64,000 nucleotides of DNA from an uncultured Ruminococcus sp. GTDB lineage: Bacteria; Bacillota; Clostridia; Oscillospirales; Ruminococcaceae. Within the stretch, counting starts at the first letter, position 1. Each line of letters begins with the position of its first letter. Both the position numbers and the translations under genes were made by a program. Location: positions 1-64,000 of the forward strand of contig CAKSJP010000003.1 of NCBI GenBank assembly GCA_934463425.1, given 5' to 3'. The notes below the pieces were generated by a model. That model was not told where the DNA came from, did no database searches, and saw only the letters and a list, made by a program, of their open reading frames with translations. Below, in pieces: positions 44,098 through 53,830 of this stretch.

Positions 44098-46713
44098 ATG
44101 AAACAAGAACTGGCAAAATCTTACCAGCCGAAGGAATTTGAAGACCGCATTTATCAGATGTGGAATGACAACGGCAGCTTTACACCCCATGTGGATTCTG
44201 AAAAAGAGCCGTATACGATCGTCATTCCGCCGCCGAACATTACCGGTCAGCTGCACATGGGTCATGCACTGGATGAGACACTCCAGGACATCCTCATTCG
44301 CTGGAAGCGCATGTCTGGTTACAGTACCCTGTGGCTGCCGGGAACGGATCATGCTTCGATTGCAACGGAAGCAAAGATCGTGGAGGCAATGCGCAAAGAG
44401 GGCATTCAGAAGGAAGATATCGGCAGAGAGGCTTTTCTGGAACGTGCCTGGGCATGGAAGAAGCAGTACGGCGGCAGAATTGTGGAGCAGCTGAAAAAGC
44501 TGGGCTCTTCCTGCGACTGGACAAGAGAGCGTTTCACGATGGATGAGGGCTGCAGCAAGGCCGTCAAGGAAGTCTTTATCAAATACTATCAGGAGGGACT
44601 CATCTACCGCGGCGAGCGCATCATCAACTGGTGCCCGAAGTGCCTCACTTCCATTTCCGATGCAGAGGTAGAATATGAGGATCAGGCTGGCCACTTCTGG
44701 CATCTGCGCTATCCGCTCAAGGACGGCAGCGGCTATCTGGAACTGGCGACCACCCGTCCGGAAACCCTGCTGGGCGATACTGCTGTAGCAGTAAACCCCA
44801 ACGATGAACGCTATAAAGACCTGGTGGGAAAGACTCTGATTCTGCCGCTGGTACACCGTGAGATCCCGATTGTGGCAGACGATTATGTTGAGATGGACTT
44901 CGGAACCGGCGTGGTAAAGATCACACCGGCACATGACCCGAATGACTTTGAGGTTGGCCTGCGGCATAATCTGGAGATCATTAATGTGATGACAGATGAT
45001 GCCAAGATTGTGGATGCATATCCCAAGTACGCCGGCATGGATCGCTATGAGGCGAGAAAGGCGATCGTAGAAGATCTGAAGGCAGAGGGCGCTCTGGTGG
45101 AAATCGAGGACTATAACCATAATGTCGGCACCTGCTATCGCTGCGGCACGACCGTTGAACCTCGTGTTTCCAAGCAGTGGTTTGTGAAGATGAAGCCCCT
45201 GGCGCAGCCGGCAATTGATGCTGTCAAGAGCGGCAAGACTAAGTTCGTGCCGGAGCGTTTCAACAAGATCTATTTCCACTGGCTGGAAAACATCAAGGAC
45301 TGGTGTATTTCCCGTCAGCTGTGGTGGGGTCATCAGATCCCGGCATTCTACTGCGATGCCTGCGGCGAAATGGTTGTCACCAAGGAGGACCATGCAGTCT
45401 GCCCGAAGTGCGGCAAGCCCATGCGCCAGGATCCGGATACTCTGGACACCTGGTTCAGCTCCGCGCTGTGGCCGTTCTCGACGCTGGGCTGGCCGGATAA
45501 TACTGAGGAACTGAAATATTTCTATCCCACCAATACCCTGGTCACCGGCTATGACATCATTTTCTTCTGGGTTGTCCGCATGATGTTCTCCGGTCTGAAG
45601 AACATGGGCGAAGTGCCGTTTGATACCGTTCTGATCCACGGTCTGGTGCGTGATGAGCAGGGCAGAAAGATGTCCAAATCTCTGGGCAACGGCATCGATC
45701 CGCTGAAGGTCATTGATGAATACGGTGCGGATGCGCTGCGCTTTATGCTGGCGACCGGCAATGCACCGGGCAATGACATGCGTTACAGCGATGACAAGGT
45801 AAAGGCTGCCCGGAACTTTGCCAATAAGCTGTGGAATGCGTCCCGTTTCATTATGATGAATCTGCCGGAGAATTTCCGGTACAATGGACTGCCGGAGGAT
45901 CTGGAACTGGAGGATCGCTGGATCGTATCTAAGTTCAACGCCGTTGCTAAGGAAGTGGGCGAGAATCTGGACAAGTTCGAGATCGGCGTAGCAAGCGCAA
46001 AGATCTACGATTTTATCTGGGATGTATATTGTGACTGGTATATCGAACTGACCAAGCCGCGCATCCAGGCAGGCGGCGCAACTATGGAAAAGGCACAGGC
46101 TGTCCTGGTTTGGGTAATGCGCGGCATGCTGAAACTGCTGCACCCGTTCATGCCGTATATCACGGAAGAGATCTGGCAGGTTCTGACCGACAGCGAGTCT
46201 ATGATTATTGTGGAATCTTATCCGGTTTATGATGCAAAGTATGACTTTGCGGATGCAGCGCAGTTTGAAAAGGTAATTGATGCCATCCGTGCCATCCGGA
46301 ACCGCCGCACCGAAATGCAGGTGCCGCCGTCCAAGAAGGCGCGCGTTTGCATCGAAACCACAGAGCCGGAACTGTATCGCAGCACTGCTGTGTTCTTTGA
46401 AAAGCTGGCATCTGCTTCCGCAGTAGAAGTGGGTGAAAAGTTTGATATGCCGGATGCTGCCACTGCAGTGACCGACAGCGTTCGCATCTTTATCCCCATG
46501 GATGAATTGATCGACAAGGATAAGGAACTGGCACGTTTGCAGAAGGAACAGGAAAAGGTGCAGAAGGATCTGGATTTCCTGAGCAAGAAGCTGTCGAACC
46601 AGGGCTTCCTGGCAAAAGCACCGGAAAAGCTGGTAGAGGCAGAAAAGGTAAAACTGGCAAAGGCACAGGAAAAGATGGATAAGATCATGCAGTCTATGGC
46701 GGCTTTGCAGTAA
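44098..46713 (+). CDS. valS: Valyl-tRNA synthetase
   Basis: An 871-residue class I synthetase. HIGH-type motif PNITGQLHMGHALDE (about 44-58), an editing domain (CP1, about 190-340, including TTRPETLLGDTAVAV), zinc-binding CDACGE/CPKCGK pairs near 420-445, KMSKSLGNG (about 522-530), an anticodon-binding helical domain and a C-terminal coiled-coil arm (805-870). AAAGGAA precedes the ATG. Expression is governed by the T-box upstream; folC follows 37 nt later. Confidence 0.97.
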   Translation: MKQELAKSYQPKEFEDRIYQMWNDNGSFTPHVDSEKEPYTIVIPPPNITGQLHMGHALDETLQDILIRWKRMSGYSTLWLPGTDHASIATEAKIVEAMRKEGIQKEDIGREAFLERAWAWKKQYGGRIVEQLKKLGSSCDWTRERFTMDEGCSKAVKEVFIKYYQEGLIYRGERIINWCPKCLTSISDAEVEYEDQAGHFWHLRYPLKDGSGYLELATTRPETLLGDTAVAVNPNDERYKDLVGKTLILPLVHREIPIVADDYVEMDFGTGVVKITPAHDPNDFEVGLRHNLEIINVMTDDAKIVDAYPKYAGMDRYEARKAIVEDLKAEGALVEIEDYNHNVGTCYRCGTTVEPRVSKQWFVKMKPLAQPAIDAVKSGKTKFVPERFNKIYFHWLENIKDWCISRQLWWGHQIPAFYCDACGEMVVTKEDHAVCPKCGKPMRQDPDTLDTWFSSALWPFSTLGWPDNTEELKYFYPTNTLVTGYDIIFFWVVRMMFSGLKNMGEVPFDTVLIHGLVRDEQGRKMSKSLGNGIDPLKVIDEYGADALRFMLATGNAPGNDMRYSDDKVKAARNFANKLWNASRFIMMNLPENFRYNGLPEDLELEDRWIVSKFNAVAKEVGENLDKFEIGVASAKIYDFIWDVYCDWYIELTKPRIQAGGATMEKAQAVLVWVMRGMLKLLHPFMPYITEEIWQVLTDSESMIIVESYPVYDAKYDFADAAQFEKVIDAIRAIRNRRTEMQVPPSKKARVCIETTEPELYRSTAVFFEKLASASAVEVGEKFDMPDAATAVTDSVRIFIPMDELIDKDKELARLQKEQEKVQKDLDFLSKKLSNQGFLAKAPEKLVEAEKVKLAKAQEKMDKIMQSMAALQ

Positions 46714-46750
46714 TTGAAACATCAAAAGGTCATATGGGGGAGTGAATGCA

Positions 46751-48028
46751 ATGACGATTTCCGAAGCAATGGCATATATTCAAGGATATCAGAAAAGCGG
46801 CAGACCGGTGCATGATTTGTCCCGGATACAGTCTCTGCTGGATGCGCTTGGAAATCCCCAGGAGCAGTTGCAGGTGATTCATGTTGCCGGGACAAACGGC
46901 AAGGGTTCTGTGACTGCATTTTGTGCGGCGGCAGCCACTGCAGCCGGGTTTCGCACCGGTACGCTGACCTCGCCGTTTATCCGGCATTATACCGACCGCA
47001 TTCAGATCGACGGGCAGGACATTCCCGGTGAGGCACTTTGCCGGTTCTGCGAACAGGTGAAGGCCTGCCCTGTTTCGGCGGACTGTTCGCAGTTTGAGAT
47101 CACTTTTGCCATTGCACTGCTCTGGTTTCTGGAACAGCACTGTGACCTGGTGATTTTAGAAACCGGTATCGGCGGTCTGCTGGATGCCACCAATGTGGTG
47201 AAAAAGCCTCTGGCCTGCGCGATCACTTCAGTATCCTTCGATCATATGGCATTGCTGGGAAATACGCTCACGGAAATTGCTGCGCAAAAGGCAGGCATCA
47301 TCAAGCCTGGCTGTCCGGTGGTATTGTCTACGGATAACCCCATGGATGTGGTTTGTCTGGTGCAGGAGACCGCAAAGCGAAAAAGTGCACAGCTGATGAT
47401 CCCCAATATGCAGGATTGCCGGATTCTTTCAGAAACGCTGGAGGAAACCGTGTTCCAGTATCACAGCTTCACCTATACGCTCCATATGCCGGGGCGGCAT
47501 CAGGTGTACAACGCCATGACTGCCATTGAGGTGATTCGCTTTCTGGGAATGCATGGTTATCTGATCACAGCATCGGTGGTAAATGAAGCCTTTTCTAAGG
47601 TGCGCGTTCCGGCACGGACAGAGCTGCTGCGGCGCGATCCGATGGTGTTGCTGGACGGCGGTCATAACCAGGCAGGCATTATGGCATTGGCAGATCTGTT
47701 GAAACATGCTGGGCAAAAACCCATTCATGGTATCTGTGGCATGATCTCTACCAAGGATTATCATACAGCTTGTCAAATTCTGGATAGCATACTGGATACG
47801 GTCACTTGTGTGGATGACTTTGTGCAGAACGCCGTACCGCGGGAAGTACTGGCATCATGCTTTTGTAATCATGCAGCAGCAAAAACTGCAGAGTCATTTC
47901 AAGGCGCATATGCCGATGCGCTTGCACAGGCGGAGACGGACGGCGGCATGGTCGTCATCTGCGGCTCTCTATATCTGGCGAGCGAGGTATTGCAGGAACT
48001 TGAAAATGACAGACAAATGAGATTGTAA
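46751..48028 (+). CDS. folC: Folylpolyglutamate synthase / dihydrofolate synthase
   Basis: A 425-residue Mur-ligase-type enzyme adding glutamate to folates. The ATP loop HVAGTNGKGSVTAF (about 44-57) is followed by TSPFIRHYTDRIQIDG, ETGIGGLLDATNVV and LLDGGHNQAG (about 300-309, C-terminal domain). The ATG at 46751 has GGGGGAG 8 nt upstream; a GTG at 46742 lies in that site. Probably co-transcribed with valS, a common Firmicutes arrangement. Confidence 0.94.
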   Translation: MTISEAMAYIQGYQKSGRPVHDLSRIQSLLDALGNPQEQLQVIHVAGTNGKGSVTAFCAAAATAAGFRTGTLTSPFIRHYTDRIQIDGQDIPGEALCRFCEQVKACPVSADCSQFEITFAIALLWFLEQHCDLVILETGIGGLLDATNVVKKPLACAITSVSFDHMALLGNTLTEIAAQKAGIIKPGCPVVLSTDNPMDVVCLVQETAKRKSAQLMIPNMQDCRILSETLEETVFQYHSFTYTLHMPGRHQVYNAMTAIEVIRFLGMHGYLITASVVNEAFSKVRVPARTELLRRDPMVLLDGGHNQAGIMALADLLKHAGQKPIHGICGMISTKDYHTACQILDSILDTVTCVDDFVQNAVPREVLASCFCNHAAAKTAESFQGAYADALAQAETDGGMVVICGSLYLASEVLQELENDRQMRL

Positions 48029-48074
48029 AAAAAGTGCCGTACAAAAAGTATGCGATGCAGTTTGAGGAGAAAAA

Positions 48075-48515
48075 TTGAAAAAGTGGTATTTTGTCAATAA
48101 AAAGGCATTGCTCATGATTGCAGGAATCGTATGGATGCTCGCAGGATTTAATGTTGCGAGATTAGGCGTATTGTCATATACCTTAATTACATTCAGAGTA
48201 TATTTTCCGCTATTATCCGTCGCGGCGTTTCTCTTGTTTGGGACAATGTTTTATAAAATGTCAAGAAAGCATATAAAGAGAATTGCTGCATACGAGGAAT
48301 CGCATCGACCGTTTTGGAATTTTTTTGATTTGAAATCGTACATCATAATGGCAGTTATGATGAGTGGTGGCATTGGTTTTAGAAACCTAGGGATTTTTCC
48401 CGATGTTTTTGTTGCCTTTTTTTACACCGGTCTTGGGTGCGCACTATCTCTTGCAGGCGTATTGTTTGCAATTGCATTCTTTAAAGAGGATCTCCTGCAA
48501 TATCAAAATGAATAA
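48075..48515 (+). CDS. Hypothetical four-helix membrane protein
   Basis: A 146-residue integral membrane protein with four predicted helices (about residues 9-30, 36-58, 90-108, 113-137) and basic loops (KMSRKHIKRIAAYEESHRP). No family recognised. TTG start with GAGGAG upstream. It lies between folC and cca and ends at its own terminator; base composition is more AT-rich than its neighbours. Confidence 0.7.
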   Translation: MKKWYFVNKKALLMIAGIVWMLAGFNVARLGVLSYTLITFRVYFPLLSVAAFLLFGTMFYKMSRKHIKRIAAYEESHRPFWNFFDLKSYIIMAVMMSGGIGFRNLGIFPDVFVAFFYTGLGCALSLAGVLFAIAFFKEDLLQYQNE

Positions 48516-48520
48516 ATAAG

Positions 48521-48560
48521 AAAGGCAACACCGCACAGAACTCTGGGCGATGTTGCCTTT
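48521..48560 (+). terminator. Intrinsic terminator
   Basis: AAAGGCAACA (48521-48530) pairs perfectly with TGTTGCCTTT (48551-48560). The 14-base GGCAACACCGCACA inside it recurs inverted at 57605-57618. Confidence 0.7.
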
Positions 48561-48627
48561 ATAATTCACACTGACTGCTCTGACATTTTTTAGTTGGTTG
48601 ATCTGGAACAGAAGTGAGGTGATTTTC

Positions 48628-49968
48628 ATGCAGTTTACTTTGCCATTGCCTGTCCGTCAGCTGATCGCCCGGCTGGAGTCTGCCGGATATGAAGCGTATG
48701 CCGTAGGCGGCTGTGTCCGGGATATGCTCTGCGGCAGACTACCCCATGACTGGGACTTGTGCACCAGCGCTTTGCCGGAAGAAACGAAGGCGTGCTTCTC
48801 GGATTGTACGGTGCTGACTATGGGAGAAAAGCACGGTACGGTTACGATTCTTTGGGAGGGCAAACCTTATGAGGTTACAACATACCGGGAAGATGGTGAA
48901 TATGGCGACTGCCGTCGTCCGGATCATGTGACTTTTGTCCGCAGTCTTAGGGAAGATCTGCGGCGGCGCGATTTTACCGTGAATGCCATGGCATATCATC
49001 CTCAGAAGGGTCTGGCAGACCCGTGGGGCGGTGCGGCGGATTTGCACAATGGCATTCTGCGCTGTGTGGGCGATCCGGAAAAGCGCTTTTCAGAGGATGC
49101 GCTTCGCATTCTGCGCGGTATGCGTTTTGCGGCATGCTATCGCTTAAAAATAGAGGACGAGACTGCAGCTGCAGCAGTGCGGCTTGCACCGCTCTTGCAC
49201 CGCATTGCAGCTGAACGTGTGGATGCGGAGATGCAAAAGCTGCTGATGGCAGAAGGCGATGCGGCGGCACAGGTCTTTCGGGCATATCCTTCAGTATGGA
49301 ACGAGATCTTCCCGGAGTTTCGGGAGATGCAGACCTGTGCACAGCACAATCCCTATCATCAGTATGATGTCTGGGAGCATACGCTGCATGTGTTTGCGGC
49401 AACACCGCGTGATAGAGTGCTTCGCTGGGCAGCCTTATTTCACGATATGGGAAAACCCCGAACAAAATGCACCGATGCAGACGGTATCGACCATTTTTAT
49501 GGGCATGCTGCTGTAAGCGCGGATATGGCAAGACAGATTTTGCACCGGCTGCACGCTGACCGTGATCGCATTCACACAGTTTGTACTTTAGTAAAATATC
49601 ACGATGTGCCCTTGCATGAAAGCTCTCGTGCAATGCGGCGGATGCTGTCTAATCTGGGCGAATCTACAATGCGCAGGCTCATTCAGTTGAAAATTGCTGA
49701 TGATGCCGGAAAAGCCTCCGGTGTTCTGGAAAAGCGTCGCTCTGGCTGGCTCGCAGCACAAGCGCGTCTGGAACAGCTCGTCGCCGAAAACGCATGTCTG
49801 CACATTCGAGATCTTGCCATAAATGGAAAGGATCTCATGGCACTTGGCGTTCCGCAGGGAGAGCAGATCGGCAAAATACTACAGCAGCTTTTAGATGCGG
49901 TGCTAGATGAAAAGCTTTCTAATGAACAAGAAATACTTTTAGCAGAAGTCCGTCGCATTCTGCAATAA
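48628..49968 (+). CDS. cca: tRNA nucleotidyltransferase (CCA-adding enzyme or poly(A) polymerase type)
   Basis: A 446-residue class II nucleotidyltransferase that builds or repairs the tRNA CCA end. N-terminal motif AYAVGGCVRDMLCGRLPHDWDLCTS (residues about 21-45) provides the metal-binding Asp pair. RREDFTVN-like RRRDFTVNAMAY and DPWGGAADL follow, then FSEDALRILRGMRFAACY (about 153-170). An HD-type domain (ALFHDMGKP, about 272-280) is present. GTGAGGTG lies before the ATG at 48628. Terminated by the hairpin at 49967. Confidence 0.93.
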   Translation: MQFTLPLPVRQLIARLESAGYEAYAVGGCVRDMLCGRLPHDWDLCTSALPEETKACFSDCTVLTMGEKHGTVTILWEGKPYEVTTYREDGEYGDCRRPDHVTFVRSLREDLRRRDFTVNAMAYHPQKGLADPWGGAADLHNGILRCVGDPEKRFSEDALRILRGMRFAACYRLKIEDETAAAAVRLAPLLHRIAAERVDAEMQKLLMAEGDAAAQVFRAYPSVWNEIFPEFREMQTCAQHNPYHQYDVWEHTLHVFAATPRDRVLRWAALFHDMGKPRTKCTDADGIDHFYGHAAVSADMARQILHRLHADRDRIHTVCTLVKYHDVPLHESSRAMRRMLSNLGESTMRRLIQLKIADDAGKASGVLEKRRSGWLAAQARLEQLVAENACLHIRDLAINGKDLMALGVPQGEQIGKILQQLLDAVLDEKLSNEQEILLAEVRRILQ

Positions 49969-50007
49969 AAAAGTCCGGTCAGGAGATAGATCCTGACCGG
50001 ACTTTTT
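49967..50007. terminator. Bidirectional terminator between cca and the Na/Pi cotransporter gene
   Basis: A stem of about 17 bp (AAAAAAGTCCGGTCAGGA and its complement) with a short loop and T/A runs on both sides serves the two convergent genes. Confidence 0.92.
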
Positions 50008-50030
50008 GCATTAGCTCTAATAATACGCGC

Positions 50031-51821
50031 TTAGGCATCTACCACTTCATCCAGAGAGGGCTGTCCCAGTTCCAGATAATAGTGGTTCAGATATTCGTGG
50101 TAAGATTCCTGAAAGGACACATCGTTTTCTTTCAGCTTGTACAAATACTTATGAATGTTCTGCTGCTCATCGATCTCAATGAGTACACCGGCAATATTGG
50201 AGCAGTGATCGGAAATACGTTCAATATTCGTCAGGAGATCCTGATAGATATACCCCAGTTCTACAGTGCATTCTTCATTTTGCAGCCGTTTGATGTGACG
50301 GTTTTTCAGTTCCAGGTTCAATGTGTCGATGACCTCTTCCAACGGCTCGACCTGATGTGCAATTGCCAGATCATCCTTTTCAAATGCCTGGAATGCCAGA
50401 TCCAGTGTTTCCTGAAGTGCATCACAAAGCGTGTGCAGTTCTTTGGCAGCATCTCCGGAGAAATGCAGTCCCTTTTCGTGCAGCTCATGTGCCGATTCCA
50501 TAATGTTAACAGCATGATCGCCGATGCGCTCAAAGTTGCCGATGCAGTGGAGCATCTTGGATACTGTCCGGTTATCCTTGGAAGAGATGCTGTGCTTGCT
50601 GATGCGCACCAGATAGGCATTTAGTTTATCTTCATATTTGTCAATGCGGTTTTCATTTTCTTCGATTTGTTCCTCTGTGGCTTTATCATACTGGAACAGC
50701 ATATCGATCGCCAGTTCCATGGTTTTTTTGGAAAGCTCACCCATTTCAATGGTGACACCGTGACAAACCTCAATGGCTACTGCCGGTGTGGCAAGCAGGC
50801 GCTCATCCAGCATAGCATGCTTTTCCTTGGCCTCTTTTTCTTTTTTGCTGTCTCGCACAAACATATACGCCAGCTTTTCCAGCCACTTGGTGAAAGGCAG
50901 CAGCATTGCAGTGGTGACAATATTAAAGATGGTGTGTACCAGTGCTACACCTGCCGGATCAATGGCAGAGGAAACAAATGCAAAATCCAACAGCCAGTAC
51001 AGACCGTAGAAGATCGGGAGAATGATCAGTGTGCCGATGCAGTTAAAGCAGATGTGAACACATGCCACACGCTTGGCACTGCGGTTAACGCCGATACTGG
51101 ACAGCAGGGCGGTGACACAGGTGCCGATGTTCTGTCCCATAATAATGGGGATCGCCATGCCATAGGTGACTTGTCCTGTGAGAGAGAGTGCCTGCAGGAT
51201 TCCCACAGAAGCTGCAGAGCTCTGGATCACGCCGGTAAAGACTGCGCCCACAACCACGCCCATGATAGGATTGCGGAAAGCGGTGAGAATGTGCGAAAAC
51301 TGCGGCGAATCTGCCAGCGGGCTGACTGCGCCGCTCATCAGCGTCATGCCGGTCATCAGCACGGAGAAGCCAACCATGATCTTTCCGATATCCTTGGTGC
51401 GGTTGTGCTTTGCCATCATAATCATAATGACGCCGATCAGCGCAATAATGGGGGAAAAGGATTCCGGCTTCAGCATTTTCAAAAAGATATTGTCGCCCTC
51501 GATGCCGGAAAGGCTGAGGATCCATGCGGTCAGGGTTGTGCCCACATTAGATCCCATAAGGACGCCAATGGTCTGACTGAGTTCCATGATGCCGGAGTTT
51601 ACCAGACCGACCAGCATAACAGTCAGTGCAGAAGAGGACTGGATGGCAATGGTGATGCCCATGCCCAGCAGCAGGCTTTTGAACTTATTGGAGGTCATCT
51701 TTTTCAGAACGATCTCCAGCTTGCCGCCGGCAAGTTTTTCCAGACCGGAGGACATGACATTCATGCCGTATAAAAAGAATGCCAGACCGCCCAGCAAGGT
51801 AATGACGGAAAAAATATCCAT
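50031..51821 (-). CDS. Na/Pi cotransporter family protein with PhoU-like domain
   Basis: A 596-residue protein. The N-terminal 330 residues hold two inverted Na/Pi-cotransporter repeats, each with the QSSSA motif (ITIAIQSSSALTVMLVGL and FTGVIQSSAASVGILQAL) and many helices. The C-terminal 220 residues form PhoU-type helical bundles (HCIGNFERIGDHAVNIMESA and LTNIERISDHCSNIAGVL). Such NptA/YjbB-like proteins move phosphate, in or out, with sodium. The ATG at 51821 has AAGGAG 9 nt upstream. Monocistronic. The direction of transport cannot be told from the sequence. Confidence 0.93.
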   Translation of the reverse strand: MDIFSVITLLGGLAFFLYGMNVMSSGLEKLAGGKLEIVLKKMTSNKFKSLLLGMGITIAIQSSSALTVMLVGLVNSGIMELSQTIGVLMGSNVGTTLTAWILSLSGIEGDNIFLKMLKPESFSPIIALIGVIMIMMAKHNRTKDIGKIMVGFSVLMTGMTLMSGAVSPLADSPQFSHILTAFRNPIMGVVVGAVFTGVIQSSAASVGILQALSLTGQVTYGMAIPIIMGQNIGTCVTALLSSIGVNRSAKRVACVHICFNCIGTLIILPIFYGLYWLLDFAFVSSAIDPAGVALVHTIFNIVTTAMLLPFTKWLEKLAYMFVRDSKKEKEAKEKHAMLDERLLATPAVAIEVCHGVTIEMGELSKKTMELAIDMLFQYDKATEEQIEENENRIDKYEDKLNAYLVRISKHSISSKDNRTVSKMLHCIGNFERIGDHAVNIMESAHELHEKGLHFSGDAAKELHTLCDALQETLDLAFQAFEKDDLAIAHQVEPLEEVIDTLNLELKNRHIKRLQNEECTVELGYIYQDLLTNIERISDHCSNIAGVLIEIDEQQNIHKYLYKLKENDVSFQESYHEYLNHYYLELGQPSLDEVVDA

Positions 51822-51946
51822 AGGTTTTGTCTCCTTCATCGCTGATAAAACAGCGGATTTGTCCGTACAATATGCCATGCACGGTACTGCAACTATTATA
51901 GCTAGCCTATGTAAAGTTTGCAAGATGGCAATGTAAAATCTGCGTA

Positions 51947-51993
51947 AAAAAATCCGCGCAGGCAATTTGTATGCAGCCTGCGCGGATTTTTTT
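51947..51993 (-). terminator. Terminator of the CNNM/CorC gene
   Basis: A 17-bp stem (AATCCGCGCAGGC core) flanked by A and T runs; it overlaps the stop codon of the minus-strand gene. The symmetrical runs could also stop plus-strand transcription. Confidence 0.9.
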
Positions 51994-53308
51994 ATTCTGC
52001 TGCCGCAGCAGCATCTGCCGTTCGGATGATTGCCTTTTCCACACAGTGCTGCCGTACATTCAGGATGTGGATGTGATATCCCTCTGTTTCCAGTTTGATC
52101 TGGCTGCCGTCCTTCGGGATCTCTCCCAGTTTTCCAATGAGAAAACCGCTGAATGTTTCATAAGCATCTGCATCAGAAAATTCATGGGCTAAAGCTTTTG
52201 TTACATCATGCAGAGAACATGTGCCGCGAATTTTCCAGGTGCGGGAGTCCAGACGTTCCAGTTCCGGCTCCTGTCGTTCTGCCTCGTCATCATCAAAATC
52301 GCCTACCAGCTGCTCTACCAGGTCAGTTACGGTAATGATGCCGCACATGCCGCCGTATTCATCTACAACAACAGCAAAGTGATCAGCGTGGCGCTTCATT
52401 TTGCTGAACAGTTCGTCTGCCTTCATGTTCTCGTGAATAAAGTAGGGCGTGTGGACGGCGTGCTCCATGACCAGCTCCCGGCTGCGGTTCTTCAGCCGGA
52501 AGAAGTCCTTCGCATTGAGGACACCTACGATCTGATCTATACTGTTGTCGCATACCGGATAGACAGAATGTCGGGATTCGTGTATGGTTTGCTCCCACTG
52601 GGTGATGGTCTCATCCATCCAGAGCACTGCGACTTCCTTGCGGTGCGTGCAGATCTCACCTACAGTCAGATCATCAAAAGCAAACACATTTTTGATCATG
52701 TCATTTTCCGCTGCATCGATCGTGCCTTTTTTGTGTCCGGCATCTGCCATCAGCAGCAGATCCTCTTCTGTGACGATCTCATCTTCGCTGCTGGGGTCGA
52801 TGCCGCAGAGCCGCAGCATGCCGTTAGTGGACTTAGTCAAAAGCCATACCAGCGGTGCAAACAGCTTTGAGATCACGGTGATCGGTCCGGACATGGTGAG
52901 AGAAAACCGTTCTGCATTTTTCATGGCGATGCGCTTCGGGACCATTTCTCCAAACACAATAGAAAAATAGGAGATGATCAGTGTTACCAGAATAACAGAA
53001 ACGGTATTGAGAATAGAATCACTGATGCCAATGCCGATTTTTTGCAGCAGCCAGGTCAGCTTTTCGGCAAAGCTGTCTGAAGCAAATGCTGCTCCCAGAA
53101 AGCCGGAAAGAGTGATGGCAACCTGTATAGTTGCAAGAAAACCAGAAGAGTTTCGTGTCATTTTTAATAAACGCCGCGCACGCTTGCTGCCGTTTTCTGC
53201 TTCTTTTTCCAGTTTGGTTTCATTGACCGAGATCACAGCGATTTCTGTTCCGGCAAATATGGCATTCAGAGCGATCAGAGCGATTTGTAATAAGATCAAG
53301 CCAATCAT
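51992..53308 (-). CDS. CNNM/CorC-HlyC family membrane protein (hemolysin family)
   Basis: A 438-residue protein with the CNNM transmembrane domain (1-200; three to four helices, with GTEIAVISVNETKLE and YFSIVFGEMVPKRIAM). Two CBS domains follow (about 210-335, HSVYPVCDNSIDQIVGVLNA; DHFAVVVDEYGGMCGIITVT), then a C-terminal CorC_HlyC domain (about 350-425). Relatives export or balance magnesium or cobalt; older annotations call them hemolysins without direct proof. The start is preceded only by a distant AAAGG. A structured upstream region at 53361-53560 may regulate it. Confidence 0.93.
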   Translation of the reverse strand: MIGLILLQIALIALNAIFAGTEIAVISVNETKLEKEAENGSKRARRLLKMTRNSSGFLATIQVAITLSGFLGAAFASDSFAEKLTWLLQKIGIGISDSILNTVSVILVTLIISYFSIVFGEMVPKRIAMKNAERFSLTMSGPITVISKLFAPLVWLLTKSTNGMLRLCGIDPSSEDEIVTEEDLLLMADAGHKKGTIDAAENDMIKNVFAFDDLTVGEICTHRKEVAVLWMDETITQWEQTIHESRHSVYPVCDNSIDQIVGVLNAKDFFRLKNRSRELVMEHAVHTPYFIHENMKADELFSKMKRHADHFAVVVDEYGGMCGIITVTDLVEQLVGDFDDDEAERQEPELERLDSRTWKIRGTCSLHDVTKALAHEFSDADAYETFSGFLIGKLGEIPKDGSQIKLETEGYHIHILNVRQHCVEKAIIRTADAAAAAE

Positions 53309-53360
53309 GTTTGTTTATGTTCCAACCTTTCATCAATCATACTATCAGTCTGCTTCAACA

Positions 53361-53560
53361 TCAAAAAAAGCCACAATTAGCACCGCATGCAGCGCAGACC
53401 GTGCCTGATTCGGGCAGCAGCAAAAAAGCTCGTGCAAATGCGGTGCTGCGCTGCCCATTGGACTGAAAAGCTGTCGTTGGAATAACTGTCTTTCCGGATA
53501 TTGTCTGTGTCGCTGTCGCTGGCGGCATCCATGTGTTTTTGCTCCCTTCTCGTGACATAT
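53361..53560 (-). other. Structured leader and/or small Cys-containing ORFs upstream of the CNNM gene
   Basis: On the minus strand, AGCACCGCAT and ATGCGGTGCT can pair, as can GGGCAGC and GCTGCCC. The two stems exclude each other, and a run of seven T residues follows (53369-53363), like an attenuator. The same DNA holds overlapping short frames: 53532-53377 (51 codons, AGGGAG upstream, acidic N-terminus) and 53528-53361 (55 codons, ending CAACGANCGFF). Either RNA or a tiny peptide is possible. It is not a magnesium M-box that I can recognise. Confidence 0.35.
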
Positions 53561-53706
53561 AAAATTAAAAGATATCATAGCATTTTTTTACGCTGTTGTC
53601 AAGCGCTTTTGCGAAATTTGTGCGCGGCTCGCAAAAGAAACAAACAGAAATATGAAAAGGATGATTTGCTTTCTACAAGAAAAATTCAATTTTTTTCAAA
53701 AAGGTA

Positions 53707-53735
53707 TTGCAATGCGAAGTGAAATGTGCTATAAT
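53707..53735 (+). promoter_or_regulatory. Promoter of the EF-G-like gene
   Basis: TTGCAA (53707-53712), 17 bp, TATAAT (53730-53735). Confidence 0.75.
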
Positions 53736-53830
53736 TGCAATATGCAGTTGAAATAAAATTATGCAACTTGCTTATATCCCTGAAATGTTTCGGGAAAACG
53801 ATAGTTTTTTAGAATAGGAGCGAACAACAT

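Noticed and set aside
44074..46725. Open frame of 883 codons on the minus strand across valS
   Set aside because: It is the antisense shadow of valS; it has no family motifs and runs through the T-box-controlled gene. The valS strand carries all synthetase signatures.
53361..53560. Magnesium M-box riboswitch before the CNNM gene
   Set aside because: The conserved M-box segments (for example GGUGAGGCUCC) are absent, so only an unnamed structured leader is claimed.
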